Shown here: one piece after another, positions 52,520-61,724 of the stretch
How positions within the stretch are numbered: the first letter of the stretch is position 1
How the letters are laid out: each line of letters begins with the position of its first letter
DNA from: Peribacillus muralis
GTDB lineage: Bacteria > Bacillota > Bacilli > Bacillales > DSM-1321
Length of the DNA: 64,000 bases
Direction of reading: 5' to 3'
Assembly (NCBI RefSeq): GCF_001645685.2
Contig: NZ_CP017080.1
Location: forward strand, 3,711,051-3,775,050
Program-made: the position numbers and the translations under genes
Notes under the pieces: generated by a model
The model's input: only the letters and a program-made list of their open reading frames with translations
Databases searched by the model: none
Told to the model about the DNA's origin: nothing

Positions 52520-53152
52520 ATGGATAACTTTTATTTTTTTGTGCTTATGTGCATTCTCCTCATCCTTTTGCCGGGTCCGGATACGGCTATTGCCACTAGG
52601 AATACGGTTACCGATGGGACGAAGGGTGGATTTAAGACGATGCTGGGGACTTGCTGCGCCCTGCTTATTCATACTTCAGCCGCCGTGTTCGGGCTGTCCG
52701 CAATCATCGTGAAGTCGGCTTTATTATTTTCCGTCTTCAAATACGTGGGCGCCGTTTACCTGGTCTATCTAGGCATCAAAACGTTATGGGGGCTAAAAAA
52801 TAATCAAGGGGCTGCTGTCACAGAGTCTTCCGTCAAAAGCAGGTATGAGAGCCATTCATGCTTCAAGCAAGGGTTTCTTACCAATTTGCTCAACCCTAAA
52901 GTGGCCGTGTTTTTCTTGACGTTCCTGCCTCAGTTCGTCGATCCAGGCAATGAGACCTTTTTGCCGTTTCTGATCATGGGGATAACGTATACCGTTTTAA
53001 CGGCGATGTGGTTCATTTTTTATATTTATTTGCTGAACCAGATCAGTGCTTTTATGAAGAAGCCGAGAACGCAGGCGATTTTTGAGGGCTTAACCGGGGC
53101 GGTACTGATTGGTTTTGGGATTAGGCTTGCACTGGAAAAAGCTCATAATTAA
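52520..53152 (+). CDS. LysE family amino acid exporter
   Basis: A 210-residue membrane protein with about six helices. Family hallmarks are the LLPGPDTAIATRNTVTDGTKGGF segment near the N-terminus and GFLTNLLNPKVAVFFLTFLPQFV near 118-140. LysE/RhtB proteins export amino acids such as homoserine, threonine or lysine; the substrate is unknown here. GGAGG seven bases before the ATG. Single gene between array locus 4 and a terminator. Confidence 0.88.
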   Translation: MDNFYFFVLMCILLILLPGPDTAIATRNTVTDGTKGGFKTMLGTCCALLIHTSAAVFGLSAIIVKSALLFSVFKYVGAVYLVYLGIKTLWGLKNNQGAAVTESSVKSRYESHSCFKQGFLTNLLNPKVAVFFLTFLPQFVDPGNETFLPFLIMGITYTVLTAMWFIFYIYLLNQISAFMKKPRTQAIFEGLTGAVLIGFGIRLALEKAHN

Positions 53153-53156
53153 ATGG

Positions 53157-53188
53157 AACTGCACACCCATCACGATTGGGGTGCAGTT
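53157..53188. terminator. Terminator after the LysE gene
   Basis: AACTGCAC with GTGCAGTT plus an inner CCC/GGG, then TTTTCG. Between convergent genes. Confidence 0.8.
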
Positions 53189-53226
53189 TTTTCGCCTTTT
53201 ATTTGCATCGGCCTTTCGCTTCGCTC

Positions 53227-54081
53227 TTATTCTTCAATATAGCCATTGACAAAAAATCCGATCATTTCGCGTTCATTTGCCGTCAATTCCCGGTTTGCCT
53301 CTTCCGCCAAGTCCTGCTCGATTTTGGCTCGATTTCCACGATGCTTGACGACAGCTCTGGCACATTGTTTCATTAATGTTAATTCAGCCTCCATTTCCTG
53401 CTTCGTGCAAGGCTGATCATGATGGGAAAGTATATATGTATCGGCATCATAGGCTTCAATTTTCTTGACGAGCAGTGAGGCCTCTTCAGCGGTATAATTC
53501 CATTTTTCCGCATAAAGATTGGCGTAAAAGCAGTCTCCGAGAAATAATGTTTTTTCTTCCGGAACATAAATGATGCAGGAATCCTTTGCATGATCACCGC
53601 CGACGTGATCGATGATACAGGTTACATCGCCTAAATCGATCGTCAGCTTTTTTTCAAACGTGATATCCGGCAGCGGTATGGAAATTTCCCGATTTCTTCC
53701 AAGCTCCAGCTTGATGGCATCCGCACAAAAGGGTATCTCCGTGCCTTCTTCAACTCGCTGGTCAAGAGCTTGGTCCTCCCATGAGAGCGGCTGCATACCT
53801 TTAATATGCTGATAGGTTTTTTCGTGACAAATGACCGGAATTCCGATATGCTCCAACCCGAATACATGGTCCCAGTGGGAATGTGTCAAAGCAAGGATAT
53901 CCCCGCTTATATCATGTTTAAGTAATTCGTCCTGAAAGAGCTGTGCATGCGCCACAGAGTTACCGGCATCGATGATGAGCGTTTTCTTGTTCCCCTTGAC
54001 GGCAGCAAGAATGGGCCGATCCGTTTTTTGGACCGGTGTCAGGTAGAAGATATGTTTCGAAAGGTGCTGTAAAGTTTGCAT
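53227..54081 (-). CDS. MBL-fold metallo-hydrolase
   Basis: A 284-residue protein with the metal-binding motif ALTHSHWDHVFGL (HxHxDH, near 81), a later His in HVGGDHAKDSCI (near 157), an Asp in LFLGDCFYANL and a C-terminal His in LSHHDQPCTKQ. Typical metallo-beta-lactamase superfamily hydrolase with a helical C-terminal extension. The substrate is not evident; family members cleave thioesters, lactones and other substrates, and drug resistance should not be assumed. Single gene. Confidence 0.85.
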   Translation of the reverse strand: MQTLQHLSKHIFYLTPVQKTDRPILAAVKGNKKTLIIDAGNSVAHAQLFQDELLKHDISGDILALTHSHWDHVFGLEHIGIPVICHEKTYQHIKGMQPLSWEDQALDQRVEEGTEIPFCADAIKLELGRNREISIPLPDITFEKKLTIDLGDVTCIIDHVGGDHAKDSCIIYVPEEKTLFLGDCFYANLYAEKWNYTAEEASLLVKKIEAYDADTYILSHHDQPCTKQEMEAELTLMKQCARAVVKHRGNRAKIEQDLAEEANRELTANEREMIGFFVNGYIEE

Positions 54082-54148
54082 GATTGTTTCTCCTTCGGAT
54101 AGATATTGTGGATGGGCAGCTTTTAGTATACCAAATCATCTAACGGCA

Positions 54149-55579
54149 TTAAATGAACCTGTTGCAATAGACCGTTATTTTTGAAAGGGCGTTCAAAAAG
54201 GTTGCTTTAAAGAAGGATTCTTCCTTTTTTTTGTCTTCAGGTGGTTCGATATATTTTTTATCGTCTGCAACAAGTGTACTATCCGCAATTTTCGTATCGA
54301 TCGCCCCAACTAGCTGCGAGGCGAATGCTTCACTATCAATGATCACCATCGATTCCGTATTTAAAAAGGCTGATCGTGAATCCAAATTGAAGGAACCGAC
54401 GGCACTTAACCGTTCATCATATACAACGGACTTTCCATGCAAGGAGTACAGCTTCGAATATTCATAAAGCCTTGCACCAGTCTCCACGATACGATCCCTT
54501 AACCCTAAATAACCGGAAAAAGCGATTACATTCGGAGTCGATGTCACGGAATTGGTTAGTATCGTCCACTCGGCTTTATCTTCCATCCCATTTGGCACAT
54601 ACTGCTCCAACATATCGGAAGGAACGATATAAGGACTCTGGATGTATACCGATCGCTTGGCCTCCGCTGCAATATCGACTAGTGATTTCCACACAAAAGG
54701 GTATTTATAGAAGCGTTCGATTGGATTATGCACGAATGAAACTTTTTTCGTAGCGGCTGTTGACGTTCTCCAATGGATGACCGGCTGAACGAATTCGGCC
54801 TTCGCATGCTGGGCATCGCGATATTCACTTGATAAACTCGCCCTCATCTTTTTACCCTTTTTCGTTTGTTTCTTTGAAAGGTTCGCAAAAACCTCACTCG
54901 TGTATGGATGGTCCCATAATTCGTTCAAATAGTCCTTCATATCAACGATGACACTGTCTTTTTCTTGTTTCTCATTGAAAATCAGGACATCACGGTCGTA
55001 AACATAATCCTTGGGAGGCTGGCTAGCCAAATACTTATCGGCAATATTGCGGCCTCCTATGATCGCTAATTTCCCGTCTACAGTCATGATTTTGTCATGA
55101 AGCCGATTGTGCCACGTCCATGGCTTGAATGGCTTGAAGGCTTCGTAGTACCTTAATTCAATATTCTCATGTGAGGCCAATGCATAGCGGGCATTTCTCA
55201 ATTCCCCCCTCAGGCCATGGGAAACTCCGTCCAGAAGGATCCTGATCTTGACACCGCGATCCGCAGCTTCGATCAATGCTCCTAAAAGAAGTTCGCTTGT
55301 TTCACCTTTTGCGATGGAGTAGTAGGCAACATCAATTGAATCCTCCGCTTCCTGAATCATTTGCATCCGGGCCATTCCCGATTCATATCCGTCTTCAAGC
55401 AGCAGAACACGATCGACTGTGGAGTCTTTTGCTCCCATATAGGTACTAATGTGATTCGTCATCCTACCCGCTTCTTTTTCCTTTGGGAGGCAGAAAATGA
55501 TCACTGCCGTCACCACTATATAAAGAAAATATCCTAAAAGAACAAGCAAAATCGCCATCAATGCCGTTTTGGCAGCCAT
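54149..55579 (-). CDS. Membrane-anchored phospholipase D-like protein
   Basis: About 476 residues. One N-terminal helix (LMAILLVLLGYFLYIVVTAVIIF) anchors two PLD domains. The catalytic HKD motifs are HDKIMTVDGKLAIIGGRN (near 190) and HGKSVVYDERLSAVGSFN (near 405). The arrangement resembles cardiolipin synthase relatives of the YwiE/YwjE kind, but the single anchor and longer linker set it apart from classic Cls. AGGAGG seven bases before MAAKTALMA sets the start. Possible roles are phospholipid head-group transfer or nuclease. Confidence 0.82.
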   Translation of the reverse strand: MAAKTALMAILLVLLGYFLYIVVTAVIIFCLPKEKEAGRMTNHISTYMGAKDSTVDRVLLLEDGYESGMARMQMIQEAEDSIDVAYYSIAKGETSELLLGALIEAADRGVKIRILLDGVSHGLRGELRNARYALASHENIELRYYEAFKPFKPWTWHNRLHDKIMTVDGKLAIIGGRNIADKYLASQPPKDYVYDRDVLIFNEKQEKDSVIVDMKDYLNELWDHPYTSEVFANLSKKQTKKGKKMRASLSSEYRDAQHAKAEFVQPVIHWRTSTAATKKVSFVHNPIERFYKYPFVWKSLVDIAAEAKRSVYIQSPYIVPSDMLEQYVPNGMEDKAEWTILTNSVTSTPNVIAFSGYLGLRDRIVETGARLYEYSKLYSLHGKSVVYDERLSAVGSFNLDSRSAFLNTESMVIIDSEAFASQLVGAIDTKIADSTLVADDKKYIEPPEDKKKEESFFKATFLNALSKITVYCNRFI

Positions 55580-55783
55580 CAAAGCATCCCTCCTGATCGA
55601 TATGTTACTACTATTCGTAATAAGCAAGGGAGCTATGCAGTTTATCTTAATAAGAACGAATTATACCGTTCACTTGGTCAATGGTGCTTATCTAGTAAAT
55701 TTGGACATTTATTTTTCTTTTAATTGTGACAAAGTCGTGAACATGTAAGCAGTTGCATACTATTATATAGAAGGAGGGATTTT

Positions 55784-56224
55784 ATGAATAACAAAATCAG
55801 CATCTTCAATTATTGCTTCCCATTAGGTGTGTCAGAGGTGTTCTTCTTATCCAGCTTTTATCTTTCCATCCTAGACGTTTCCCTATTTGCTTTAGCTTTA
55901 CCCTTTTCCGCCTTGTTCCTATTGATTTCCGTCTACCTATTCCTGCGAACGAAAAAAGCGATAAAAGCCTTACCTAATCAAGAAGAGCGAAAAAGGGACA
56001 TTCATGCCTTTTACCATCAGTCCTTCGGGATTTTTTCCATCATTTTTTCGGCGTTACTTTTTGCTGCATTAGCTTATATTCCCCTAATGGAAAACGGAGG
56101 GCACTTCTACCTTCTTTATTGTTTACCGATGGCATTATGCTGCTTGATTCCTGCGGTCACATCTTATAAAGCGATGAAACTACACAAATTGGAAGTCGAC
56201 CGCAATGCAACGACGAAAATCTAG
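55784..56224 (+). CDS. Four-helix membrane protein of unknown function
   Basis: A 146-residue membrane protein with helices near 8-30, 33-52, 78-100 and 108-125, a charged loop between helices 2 and 3 (RTKKAIKALPNQEERKRD) and a basic tail. GGAGGG precedes the ATG. The family is not recognised. It stands alone, divergent from the PLD gene, with which it shares a 200-bp promoter region. Confidence 0.65.
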   Translation: MNNKISIFNYCFPLGVSEVFFLSSFYLSILDVSLFALALPFSALFLLISVYLFLRTKKAIKALPNQEERKRDIHAFYHQSFGIFSIIFSALLFAALAYIPLMENGGHFYLLYCLPMALCCLIPAVTSYKAMKLHKLEVDRNATTKI

Positions 56225-56298
56225 ATTGTTAGATATTGACAGCAAAAAAAAAGCCCGTGATCGAACGAGCGTCTTTAATGAATAACAGCATGAAAATA

Positions 56299-56336
56299 AC
56301 CCCCTCCATGCATCTGGCGGATGTCATGGAGGGGGT
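56299..56336 (-). terminator. Terminator after the peptidoglycan-binding protein gene
   Basis: A perfect 12-bp stem, ACCCCCTCCATG with CATGGAGGGGGT, and a 14-nt loop, followed by TATTTTC on the minus strand. Confidence 0.8.
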
Positions 56337-56377
56337 CACTATTTTATATGGCGAATGAAATCATTGGCAGCAGCTTC

Positions 56378-56938
56378 TTATTGTTCCACTACACGGCCAT
56401 CTTTATATATGTGGAACCAGCCGATCGTACCTGTGCCGCCTTGATCGATCCAATCCTTGTTGGCGGCTTTATAGAGGTAATAGGCTTTTCCTTTGCTATC
56501 TTTAAGCAATCTGCCGTCACCGCTGAATACGATCTTGCTCCCTAGCTTCTTTGTCCCTATGGCAATCGCTGCCTTCTCCGTGAACTGTTTTCTTTCCACT
56601 TTATTTTCATCCAAGGCAGCCCATGTCATCGGCCCAACGATTCCATCCGAACTCAAGTTATGGTCCACTTGAAATTCCCTTACGATATTTTGCGTCTGGG
56701 TCCCAAAAATGCCATCAACGCCAACAGTATATTTAACATCTTTAAGGCTTTGCTGCAGGTCCCTTACGTAGCTTGAGCGGGAGCCTTTGCGGAGGGTCGG
56801 ACGCGTTTCCGCTTTCGTTTCCACCTTCTGCACTTGACCATCCTTTGAAGCCGCATGGGTAATTGATGCTGTCCCCGTGCCAAGTGGCGACGCCATCAGG
56901 ACAACGGCTGGGATCATGACCAATAATGTTTTCTTCAC
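56378..56938 (-). CDS. Secreted peptidoglycan-binding domain protein
   Basis: About 186 residues. The signal peptide (KKTLLVMIPAVVLMASPLG, probable cleavage after THA or HAA) is followed by a PG_binding_1 domain at about 50-110 (LRKGSRSSYVRDLQQSLKD, VDGIFGTQTQNIVREFQ, DGIVGPMTWAAL). A C-terminal region of unknown type follows (ending WFHIYKDGRVVEQ). No catalytic domain is visible, so it may be a wall-bound accessory protein. GGAGG nine bases before the second GTG sets the start. Confidence 0.8.
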   Translation of the reverse strand: MKKTLLVMIPAVVLMASPLGTGTASITHAASKDGQVQKVETKAETRPTLRKGSRSSYVRDLQQSLKDVKYTVGVDGIFGTQTQNIVREFQVDHNLSSDGIVGPMTWAALDENKVERKQFTEKAAIAIGTKKLGSKIVFSGDGRLLKDSKGKAYYLYKAANKDWIDQGGTGTIGWFHIYKDGRVVEQ

Positions 56939-57330
56939 TGACACAAACCTCCATTCATATAATCATTCTGCTGATTTCAGACTATCTTTCCATGGAGCAC
57001 ATTCATTATAACGTATAAAATCCATTTATTGGGTTTTAATTACTTATGATAAATAAAATGGGAAAAAGTGTTCACGAGAGCTGAGGGTCTTCTGACTGAT
57101 GGTCAAGCGTTGACCTCGATTATCAAAATGCCGACAAATGGCGTTTTCCCTCATTCATCACCCAAAAGTGAGACAGCCATTTGTCGATCTGGTTTGCCTT
57201 TAATCCAGCCGACTTCGTTCTCATTTCCTGTCATGTCGCTGTCGCTGCCTGTTCTGTTTTTCAGCTTCCGTCCATTCCCATTCGAACACTTCAATAGCCT
57301 CTTCCTTTGGAAGCATTACTTTCATGGAAA
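56939..57330. other. Gap between the peptidoglycan-binding gene and fbpB
   Basis: Holds an inverted repeat, CGACAAATGGC (57132-57142) with GCCATTTGTCG (57176-57186), whose loop has an inner CTCA/TGAG pair. A 34-codon minus-strand frame (57221-57325) has no ribosome binding site. No gene is called. Confidence 0.4.
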
Positions 57331-57359
57331 AAGCCGAAATCAACTTTGGATTTCGGCTT
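57331..57359 (-). terminator. Terminator after fbpB
   Basis: AAGCCGAAATC with GATTTCGGCTT, a 7-nt loop, and TTTTT on the minus strand. It ends the flavodoxin-fbpA-fbpB operon 10 bp after the fbpB stop. Confidence 0.85.
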
Positions 57360-57369
57360 TCACACGGAC

Positions 57370-57519
57370 TCATGAGTACACTTTTTTTGTTTTTTTATCA
57401 TCAACGACGGCTTTTTGATCGATTTTTGTAAGAATGCGCTCGACCTCCGTTTTGTCATGCAACAGATGCTCGCGGTTTTCATTTAGCAGTTCTTTATAAG
57501 ATTTCCTTCTCCTAGACAT
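57370..57519 (-). CDS. fbpB: Fur-regulated basic protein B (FbpB-like)
   Basis: A 49-residue basic protein starting MSRRRKSYKELLNENREHLL, with RILTKIDQKAVVDDKK toward the end, the pattern of the FbpB family. In B. subtilis FbpB helps the small RNA FsrA to silence iron-rich proteins when iron is scarce. GAGGTGA precedes the ATG, and the start overlaps the fbpA stop by 8 nt. Third gene of a Fur-box operon. Confidence 0.8.
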   Translation of the reverse strand: MSRRRKSYKELLNENREHLLHDKTEVERILTKIDQKAVVDDKKTKKVYS

Positions 57520-57679
57520 TCTTTAATTCACCTCTCAAGTGATTGAATTCCCTCTGCAGGACAATGATCGGAAGTTCGTATAGCTGTTTATTGTATTTTT
57601 TGAATATCCCGAATTTAAGAAGCTCTTGGATAAGTTCCTCTTTCTTCGCTTCTCTCTTTTTATTTAATGGGGTAATCAT
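57512..57679 (-). CDS. fbpA: Fur-regulated basic protein A (FbpA-like)
   Basis: A 55-residue basic protein, MITPLNKKREAKKEELIQEL followed by LKFGIFKKYNKQLYEL and a LQREFNHLRGEL end, matching the FbpA family (helix, then KK-x-RQLYEL motif). GGAGGG seven bases before the ATG is inside the flavodoxin coding sequence, and the first 20 nt overlap its end in another frame. FbpA and FbpB take part in the iron-sparing response. The overlaps imply translational coupling. Confidence 0.8.
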   Translation of the reverse strand: MITPLNKKREAKKEELIQELLKFGIFKKYNKQLYELPIIVLQREFNHLRGELKNV

Positions 57680-58211
57680 CAAGCGCCCTCCTTATTAAAT
57701 AGGCAGTCTTTTGGTACTTGGGGTTATTTTGCATCCGGTTCCATATGAGAAAACGCCATTTCTTCCTTTTGCTTCCCCAATCAAGGGCTTGATCCGCAAA
57801 GTCTTCACATTTCCTTGCCATATCGTATGCAGGGGCTTCCTTGTCAATTTTCAATACTCGACTATAAACAGCAACCCCACATCGCTTCATTTTGTCGGAG
57901 AGGATATTGATTGCGCCGCAAGGCTTCGGCTGGCTCAAGTCACCTGCCCCAAATAACGCAACCTTCATGCCATGAAGATCTGCTTGATCAAGTTCTTCAT
58001 AAAATTCGTTTGCCTCATATGGCAAACCTTCTTGATTCCATGTATATAAACCGATAAAGGCCAAATCAAACTCCTTCAACGTATCCACTTCTACCGTATC
58101 CAATCTTTCCATATATACTTCACAGCCGACAGCCATCATTTGATTCCGTATGTTTACAGCCATTTTCTCGGTATTACCGGATAAGCTGACGTAACCAATG
58201 AATACCTTCAT
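57660..58211 (-). CDS. Flavodoxin family protein
   Basis: A 183-residue flavodoxin. The FMN phosphate loop is YVSLSGNTEKMA near the N-terminus, and later loops are GLYTWNQEGLPYE (near 57) and FGAGDLSQPKPCG (near 87-99). The C-terminus has a basic extension of about 35 residues (KRKKWRFLIWNRMQNNPKYQ) not seen in short flavodoxins. GGAGGGTGA precedes the ATG. First gene of an operon with fbpA and fbpB and two Fur-like boxes upstream. Flavodoxins replace ferredoxin when iron is scarce, which fits. Confidence 0.88.
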   Translation of the reverse strand: MKVFIGYVSLSGNTEKMAVNIRNQMMAVGCEVYMERLDTVEVDTLKEFDLAFIGLYTWNQEGLPYEANEFYEELDQADLHGMKVALFGAGDLSQPKPCGAINILSDKMKRCGVAVYSRVLKIDKEAPAYDMARKCEDFADQALDWGSKRKKWRFLIWNRMQNNPKYQKTAYLIRRALDDYPIK

Positions 58212-58230
58212 CTATATCACCCTCCTAATT

Positions 58231-58245
58231 GAGAATAACTTTCAT
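58231..58245 (-). promoter_or_regulatory. Fur-like box, proximal
   Basis: TGAGAATAACTTTCA matches TGATAATNATTATCA at 11 of 14 fixed positions, 20-34 nt before the flavodoxin start. Confidence 0.4.
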
Positions 58246-58262
58246 TATACTTTAACTATAAA

Positions 58263-58277
58263 TGAAAATGATTCTCA
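58263..58277 (-). promoter_or_regulatory. Fur-like box, distal
   Basis: TGAAAATGATTCTCA matches TGATAATNATTATCA at 12 of 14 fixed positions. With the known iron-linked genes downstream, Fur control is likely. Confidence 0.65.
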
Positions 58278-58384
58278 TTGTCAATTATATATTCCCACTA
58301 ATTTGATTCAGGTTATGTTTTTTCATCCATATCGATTGCAGGACTCCGTGGCCCTTGATTACAATGTCGACATCCAAAGAAAAA

Positions 58385-58419
58385 GGTTTGCAGGAATGAC
58401 GTTGCCTTTCCTGCAAACC
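58385..58419 (-). terminator. Terminator after the RND exporter gene
   Basis: A perfect 12-bp stem, GGTTTGCAGGAA with TTCCTGCAAACC, an 11-nt loop, and TTTTTC on the minus strand. Confidence 0.85.
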
Positions 58420-58435
58420 TGCTGATGAAGCTTCC

Positions 58436-61400
58436 TTACATTTCAGCGCTTTCGCTAACAGGTTCATCCGTTTTCAATCTTTGTTTCTTCGATTTTTTGA
58501 AGTACAGCAATTCATAGATACATGGAATGACGATTAGTGTGAGCAGCGTAGAAACTGCCAGCCCGCCAATGACAACAATGGCCAAGCTTTGTGAAACGAG
58601 GCTTCCCGTTTCCGCCTTTTTATATAAAAGCGGCAGCATCGCACAAATGGTGGCCACAGCCGTCATGATGATCGGACGGAATCTTGTAGCTGTCGCTTCA
58701 ACGATCGCATCCCGAATGATCATTTTTTCTTCGTTTTGCCTGACTCGATCGAGAAGCACGATGGCGTTAGTCACGACGATGCCGATCAGCATGAGCGCCC
58801 CCAACAGCGCCGTAACATCCACTGAAATCCGGCTGATGACCAATCCTAACACGGCCCCGATGGCCGCGAACGGCAGTGAAAATAAAATCGCAATCGGCGC
58901 CTTCATTGATTTGAAAGTTATTACCATGATCAGAAAGACAATGCCGATCGACAGTAGCATCGTCAGGAACAAATCCGAAAAATCATCCGTCTGCTGAGCA
59001 CTGGCTCCCCCGACAAAAATATCTACATCCTTCGGAATCTTAAGCCCCTTGTTCTCCTTGTCTCCAAATATCTCTACATTTATTTTACTGGCAATATCAG
59101 AGAGTTTAGCCGGATCTACCGTTGCCGTCAATTGGAGATATGTTTCGCCATCTTTATGAAACTGTGTTGTGGCACTCTCCTCTCTCGTTAATGACGCCAC
59201 TTCTGAAACGGGGACCATTCCGCCCCCTGCCATGATCGGGATATTCTTTAAATCATTGGGTTTTTCCGGATCTAAGAGAGGCTCGAGGACGACCGGTGTC
59301 TGCTTATCCGCAAGCATCATATTGCCGATCGGGGTTCTATTGAGCATGACCCCAATCTGTTGACCTATTTGTTCTGCGTTTCCTTTAGCCGGATCTACCT
59401 TAAAGGAATAAATCGTTTTCTTTTCGTCCTGGTTCGTCGTAACTTCTTCAATCCCCTTAATATCTTGTATGTTTTCTCTAATTTTAGTGGCGGTCCGCTC
59501 CAAATCCTCGACATTGCTGCCAATCACATCGATCGTCATGTTCGTCTTTGAAGCCCCCATCATGAAGGAAGAAGCGCTGGCTGTAAGCAGTGCATCGGGA
59601 TAGTTTTCTTTTTGCTCGTCGATTTTCGACAAGATGGCATCTATGTTCGCTTCATCTTTCACTAAAATACCGAAAGTCGCTTCCGTAGGTGAAGTGACTG
59701 CGCCGTATTGGGCCGCTTCCGCAGAGTTGCCCAATTGCATGAACACATTATCCACGTCGCTCAAATCCTGCATTTTCTCTTCGAGCTCCAGTGCCTTCTC
59801 TTTCACTTTATCAAAGGGCTCATCATTCGGATAAGTTAACGTCACGGAAACATAGTCCGCTGAAGAATTATCGATGGCTCCTTTTGGCATCGCAAAATAT
59901 GTACCAATGGAACCGACGAACAGAAGCATCGCAATGACCAGGACCACCCATTTATGGTTTAACGACCAAGTAACGAGCTTCGTGAAACGCTTTGCGGGTC
60001 GATGTTTTGGCAGCTTTGCCCGCTTCAGCAAGCCCGCACTCATCAAGGGAACGACCGTCAATGCGACAAGTAACGATGCCAGCAAAGAATACGTGACAGT
60101 TAAAGCGAAAGGAAGCAGGAATTCCTGAAGCCCGCCATTCAATAAAGCGACCGGCAAGAAAACGGCTACCGTCGTAAGTGTTGAAGCCGTGATCGCCACA
60201 CCTACCTCCTTTGTTGCATCCAGTACCATTTGGACCGATATCTTTTCCTGCTGCATTTTCCGGAAAATGTTTTCAATCACAACAATACTGTCATCCACCA
60301 AGCGGCCAATGGCTACAGCGACACCGCCCAGCGTCAAAATATTCAGCGTCACTCCCGACAATGAAAGCAAAAATAATGTAAAGCCGAGAGATAACGGAAT
60401 CGATACGATCGTAATGAAGGTAGAACGTACATTTCGTAAAAATATCATGATGACGATCGTGGCGAATAAAGCACCAAGCAGCACTTCCTTCACCATCGAA
60501 TGGACGGAAGTCTCCACCATATCCGCTGTAGATAAATAGATGGTCGATTTCTGATCCTTGTACTTTTCGTTGATTTCTTTTGTTACCTTTTCAACCTCTT
60601 TACTGATTGTGACGGCATTTGATTGATTGTCCTTGATAATGCTGATATCGATGCTTTCTTTTCCATTAAAACGGCTGATGAGGTTACCATCCTTCGCTTC
60701 ATCAACTTTTGCGATGTCCCCAAGCGTGACATTTGGAGTGACCTTCAGCGCTTTTACTTTTTCTATACTCGTTACATCCCCGATGACCTTAATGTTACTT
60801 GCCTTCCCGTCAATCACCTTTTCCCCAACGGCCAGCGCTGCATTCTGGCCATTAAGGACGCCCAAGACATCTTGAATCGAGACTTTCTTTTTGGCCAGTT
60901 GTTCATTATCGACTTTGACAGAAAGAACAGATTGGGCGATCCCAAACGTCTGTACATCCGACACTCCTTTAATGTCTTTATATAGAGGCTCCAGCTCCTT
61001 TTTCGTGAAATCCAGGTTATCAGCTGTCAAGCCTTCCTTGAACGTCACGGCTATGAATGAGATGGGAATCATGGATGTATTTAACTGGGTAACGGTAGGC
61101 TTTGACATACTCTGCGGTAATGCTATATTGCTTAAAGCCTCTTGTACATCCATTTTTGCCTGTTTCATATCCGACCCGGATTCAAAGAATAAATCGATTT
61201 TTGAAAATCCGTCGCCGGTGGTCGAGTATATTGAACTTTTTCCTTTTACTCCAGTAACCGCCCTTTCAATCGGGTCCGTAACTTGTGTTTCCATCGTTTT
61301 CGAATCCGTGCCCTGACCCATCGTGATAATCGTAACTTGTGGATTATCGGCTGACGGCAGAAATTCCATCGGCAGTTTGAAATAACTGATGATTCCTATC

Positions 61401-61477
61401 ACCAAAATAAAAATGGTTACCAATGAAACGGCAGCCTTGTTCTTGAACGACCACTTTGTAAAAAACTCCACGTTCAC
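58436..61477 (-). CDS. RND family efflux transporter (SwrC/AcrB-like)
   Basis: A 1013-residue proton-driven exporter with 12 helices and two large extracellular loops. Landmarks are the N-terminal FTKWSFKNKAAVSLVTIFIL, GGVAVAIGRLVDDSIVVIEN (helix 4, proton relay Asp pair), the repeat GALMLIGIVVTNAIVLLDR and TRFRPIIMTAVATICAMLPL. No membrane-fusion or outer-membrane partner is encoded nearby, as usual for Firmicute RND proteins such as SwrC, which exports surfactin in B. subtilis. AGGAG precedes the GTG start. Single gene with its own terminator; the regulator is not in the window. Confidence 0.9.
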   Translation of the reverse strand: MNVEFFTKWSFKNKAAVSLVTIFILVIGIISYFKLPMEFLPSADNPQVTIITMGQGTDSKTMETQVTDPIERAVTGVKGKSSIYSTTGDGFSKIDLFFESGSDMKQAKMDVQEALSNIALPQSMSKPTVTQLNTSMIPISFIAVTFKEGLTADNLDFTKKELEPLYKDIKGVSDVQTFGIAQSVLSVKVDNEQLAKKKVSIQDVLGVLNGQNAALAVGEKVIDGKASNIKVIGDVTSIEKVKALKVTPNVTLGDIAKVDEAKDGNLISRFNGKESIDISIIKDNQSNAVTISKEVEKVTKEINEKYKDQKSTIYLSTADMVETSVHSMVKEVLLGALFATIVIMIFLRNVRSTFITIVSIPLSLGFTLFLLSLSGVTLNILTLGGVAVAIGRLVDDSIVVIENIFRKMQQEKISVQMVLDATKEVGVAITASTLTTVAVFLPVALLNGGLQEFLLPFALTVTYSLLASLLVALTVVPLMSAGLLKRAKLPKHRPAKRFTKLVTWSLNHKWVVLVIAMLLFVGSIGTYFAMPKGAIDNSSADYVSVTLTYPNDEPFDKVKEKALELEEKMQDLSDVDNVFMQLGNSAEAAQYGAVTSPTEATFGILVKDEANIDAILSKIDEQKENYPDALLTASASSFMMGASKTNMTIDVIGSNVEDLERTATKIRENIQDIKGIEEVTTNQDEKKTIYSFKVDPAKGNAEQIGQQIGVMLNRTPIGNMMLADKQTPVVLEPLLDPEKPNDLKNIPIMAGGGMVPVSEVASLTREESATTQFHKDGETYLQLTATVDPAKLSDIASKINVEIFGDKENKGLKIPKDVDIFVGGASAQQTDDFSDLFLTMLLSIGIVFLIMVITFKSMKAPIAILFSLPFAAIGAVLGLVISRISVDVTALLGALMLIGIVVTNAIVLLDRVRQNEEKMIIRDAIVEATATRFRPIIMTAVATICAMLPLLYKKAETGSLVSQSLAIVVIGGLAVSTLLTLIVIPCIYELLYFKKSKKQRLKTDEPVSESAEM

Positions 61478-61724
61478 ATCACTCCTGATCTCATTTTATA
61501 GAAAATAATTCCATATTAAATATTACCATATATTTCTAATGCGAATGAGGATAATTATAACAATTAACCTAAAATTCATAATTACCGCTGACCCATTCAA
61601 CGGGTTCTGTCTTCTGGCAAATGAATGATATTTTTTTCACAAATCACATCGCCCATGATTTTCACATATAACATATAACATCACCATTCATCCAGATCAT
61701 TTGGCGGAAAGGAGGAGATCGATC

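Noticed and set aside
57221..57325. 34-codon basic frame proposed as an FbpC-like peptide
   Set aside because: It starts directly after the fbpB terminator and has no ribosome binding site.
58527..58997. 156-codon frame antisense to the RND exporter
   Set aside because: Shadow of the last RND helices, rich in Ser/Thr/Met as expected from antisense of a membrane protein.
61546..61560. Fur/PerR-like box upstream of the RND gene
   Set aside because: 11 of 14 in an AT-rich region, no iron or peroxide logic in the gene, and one half-site is poor.
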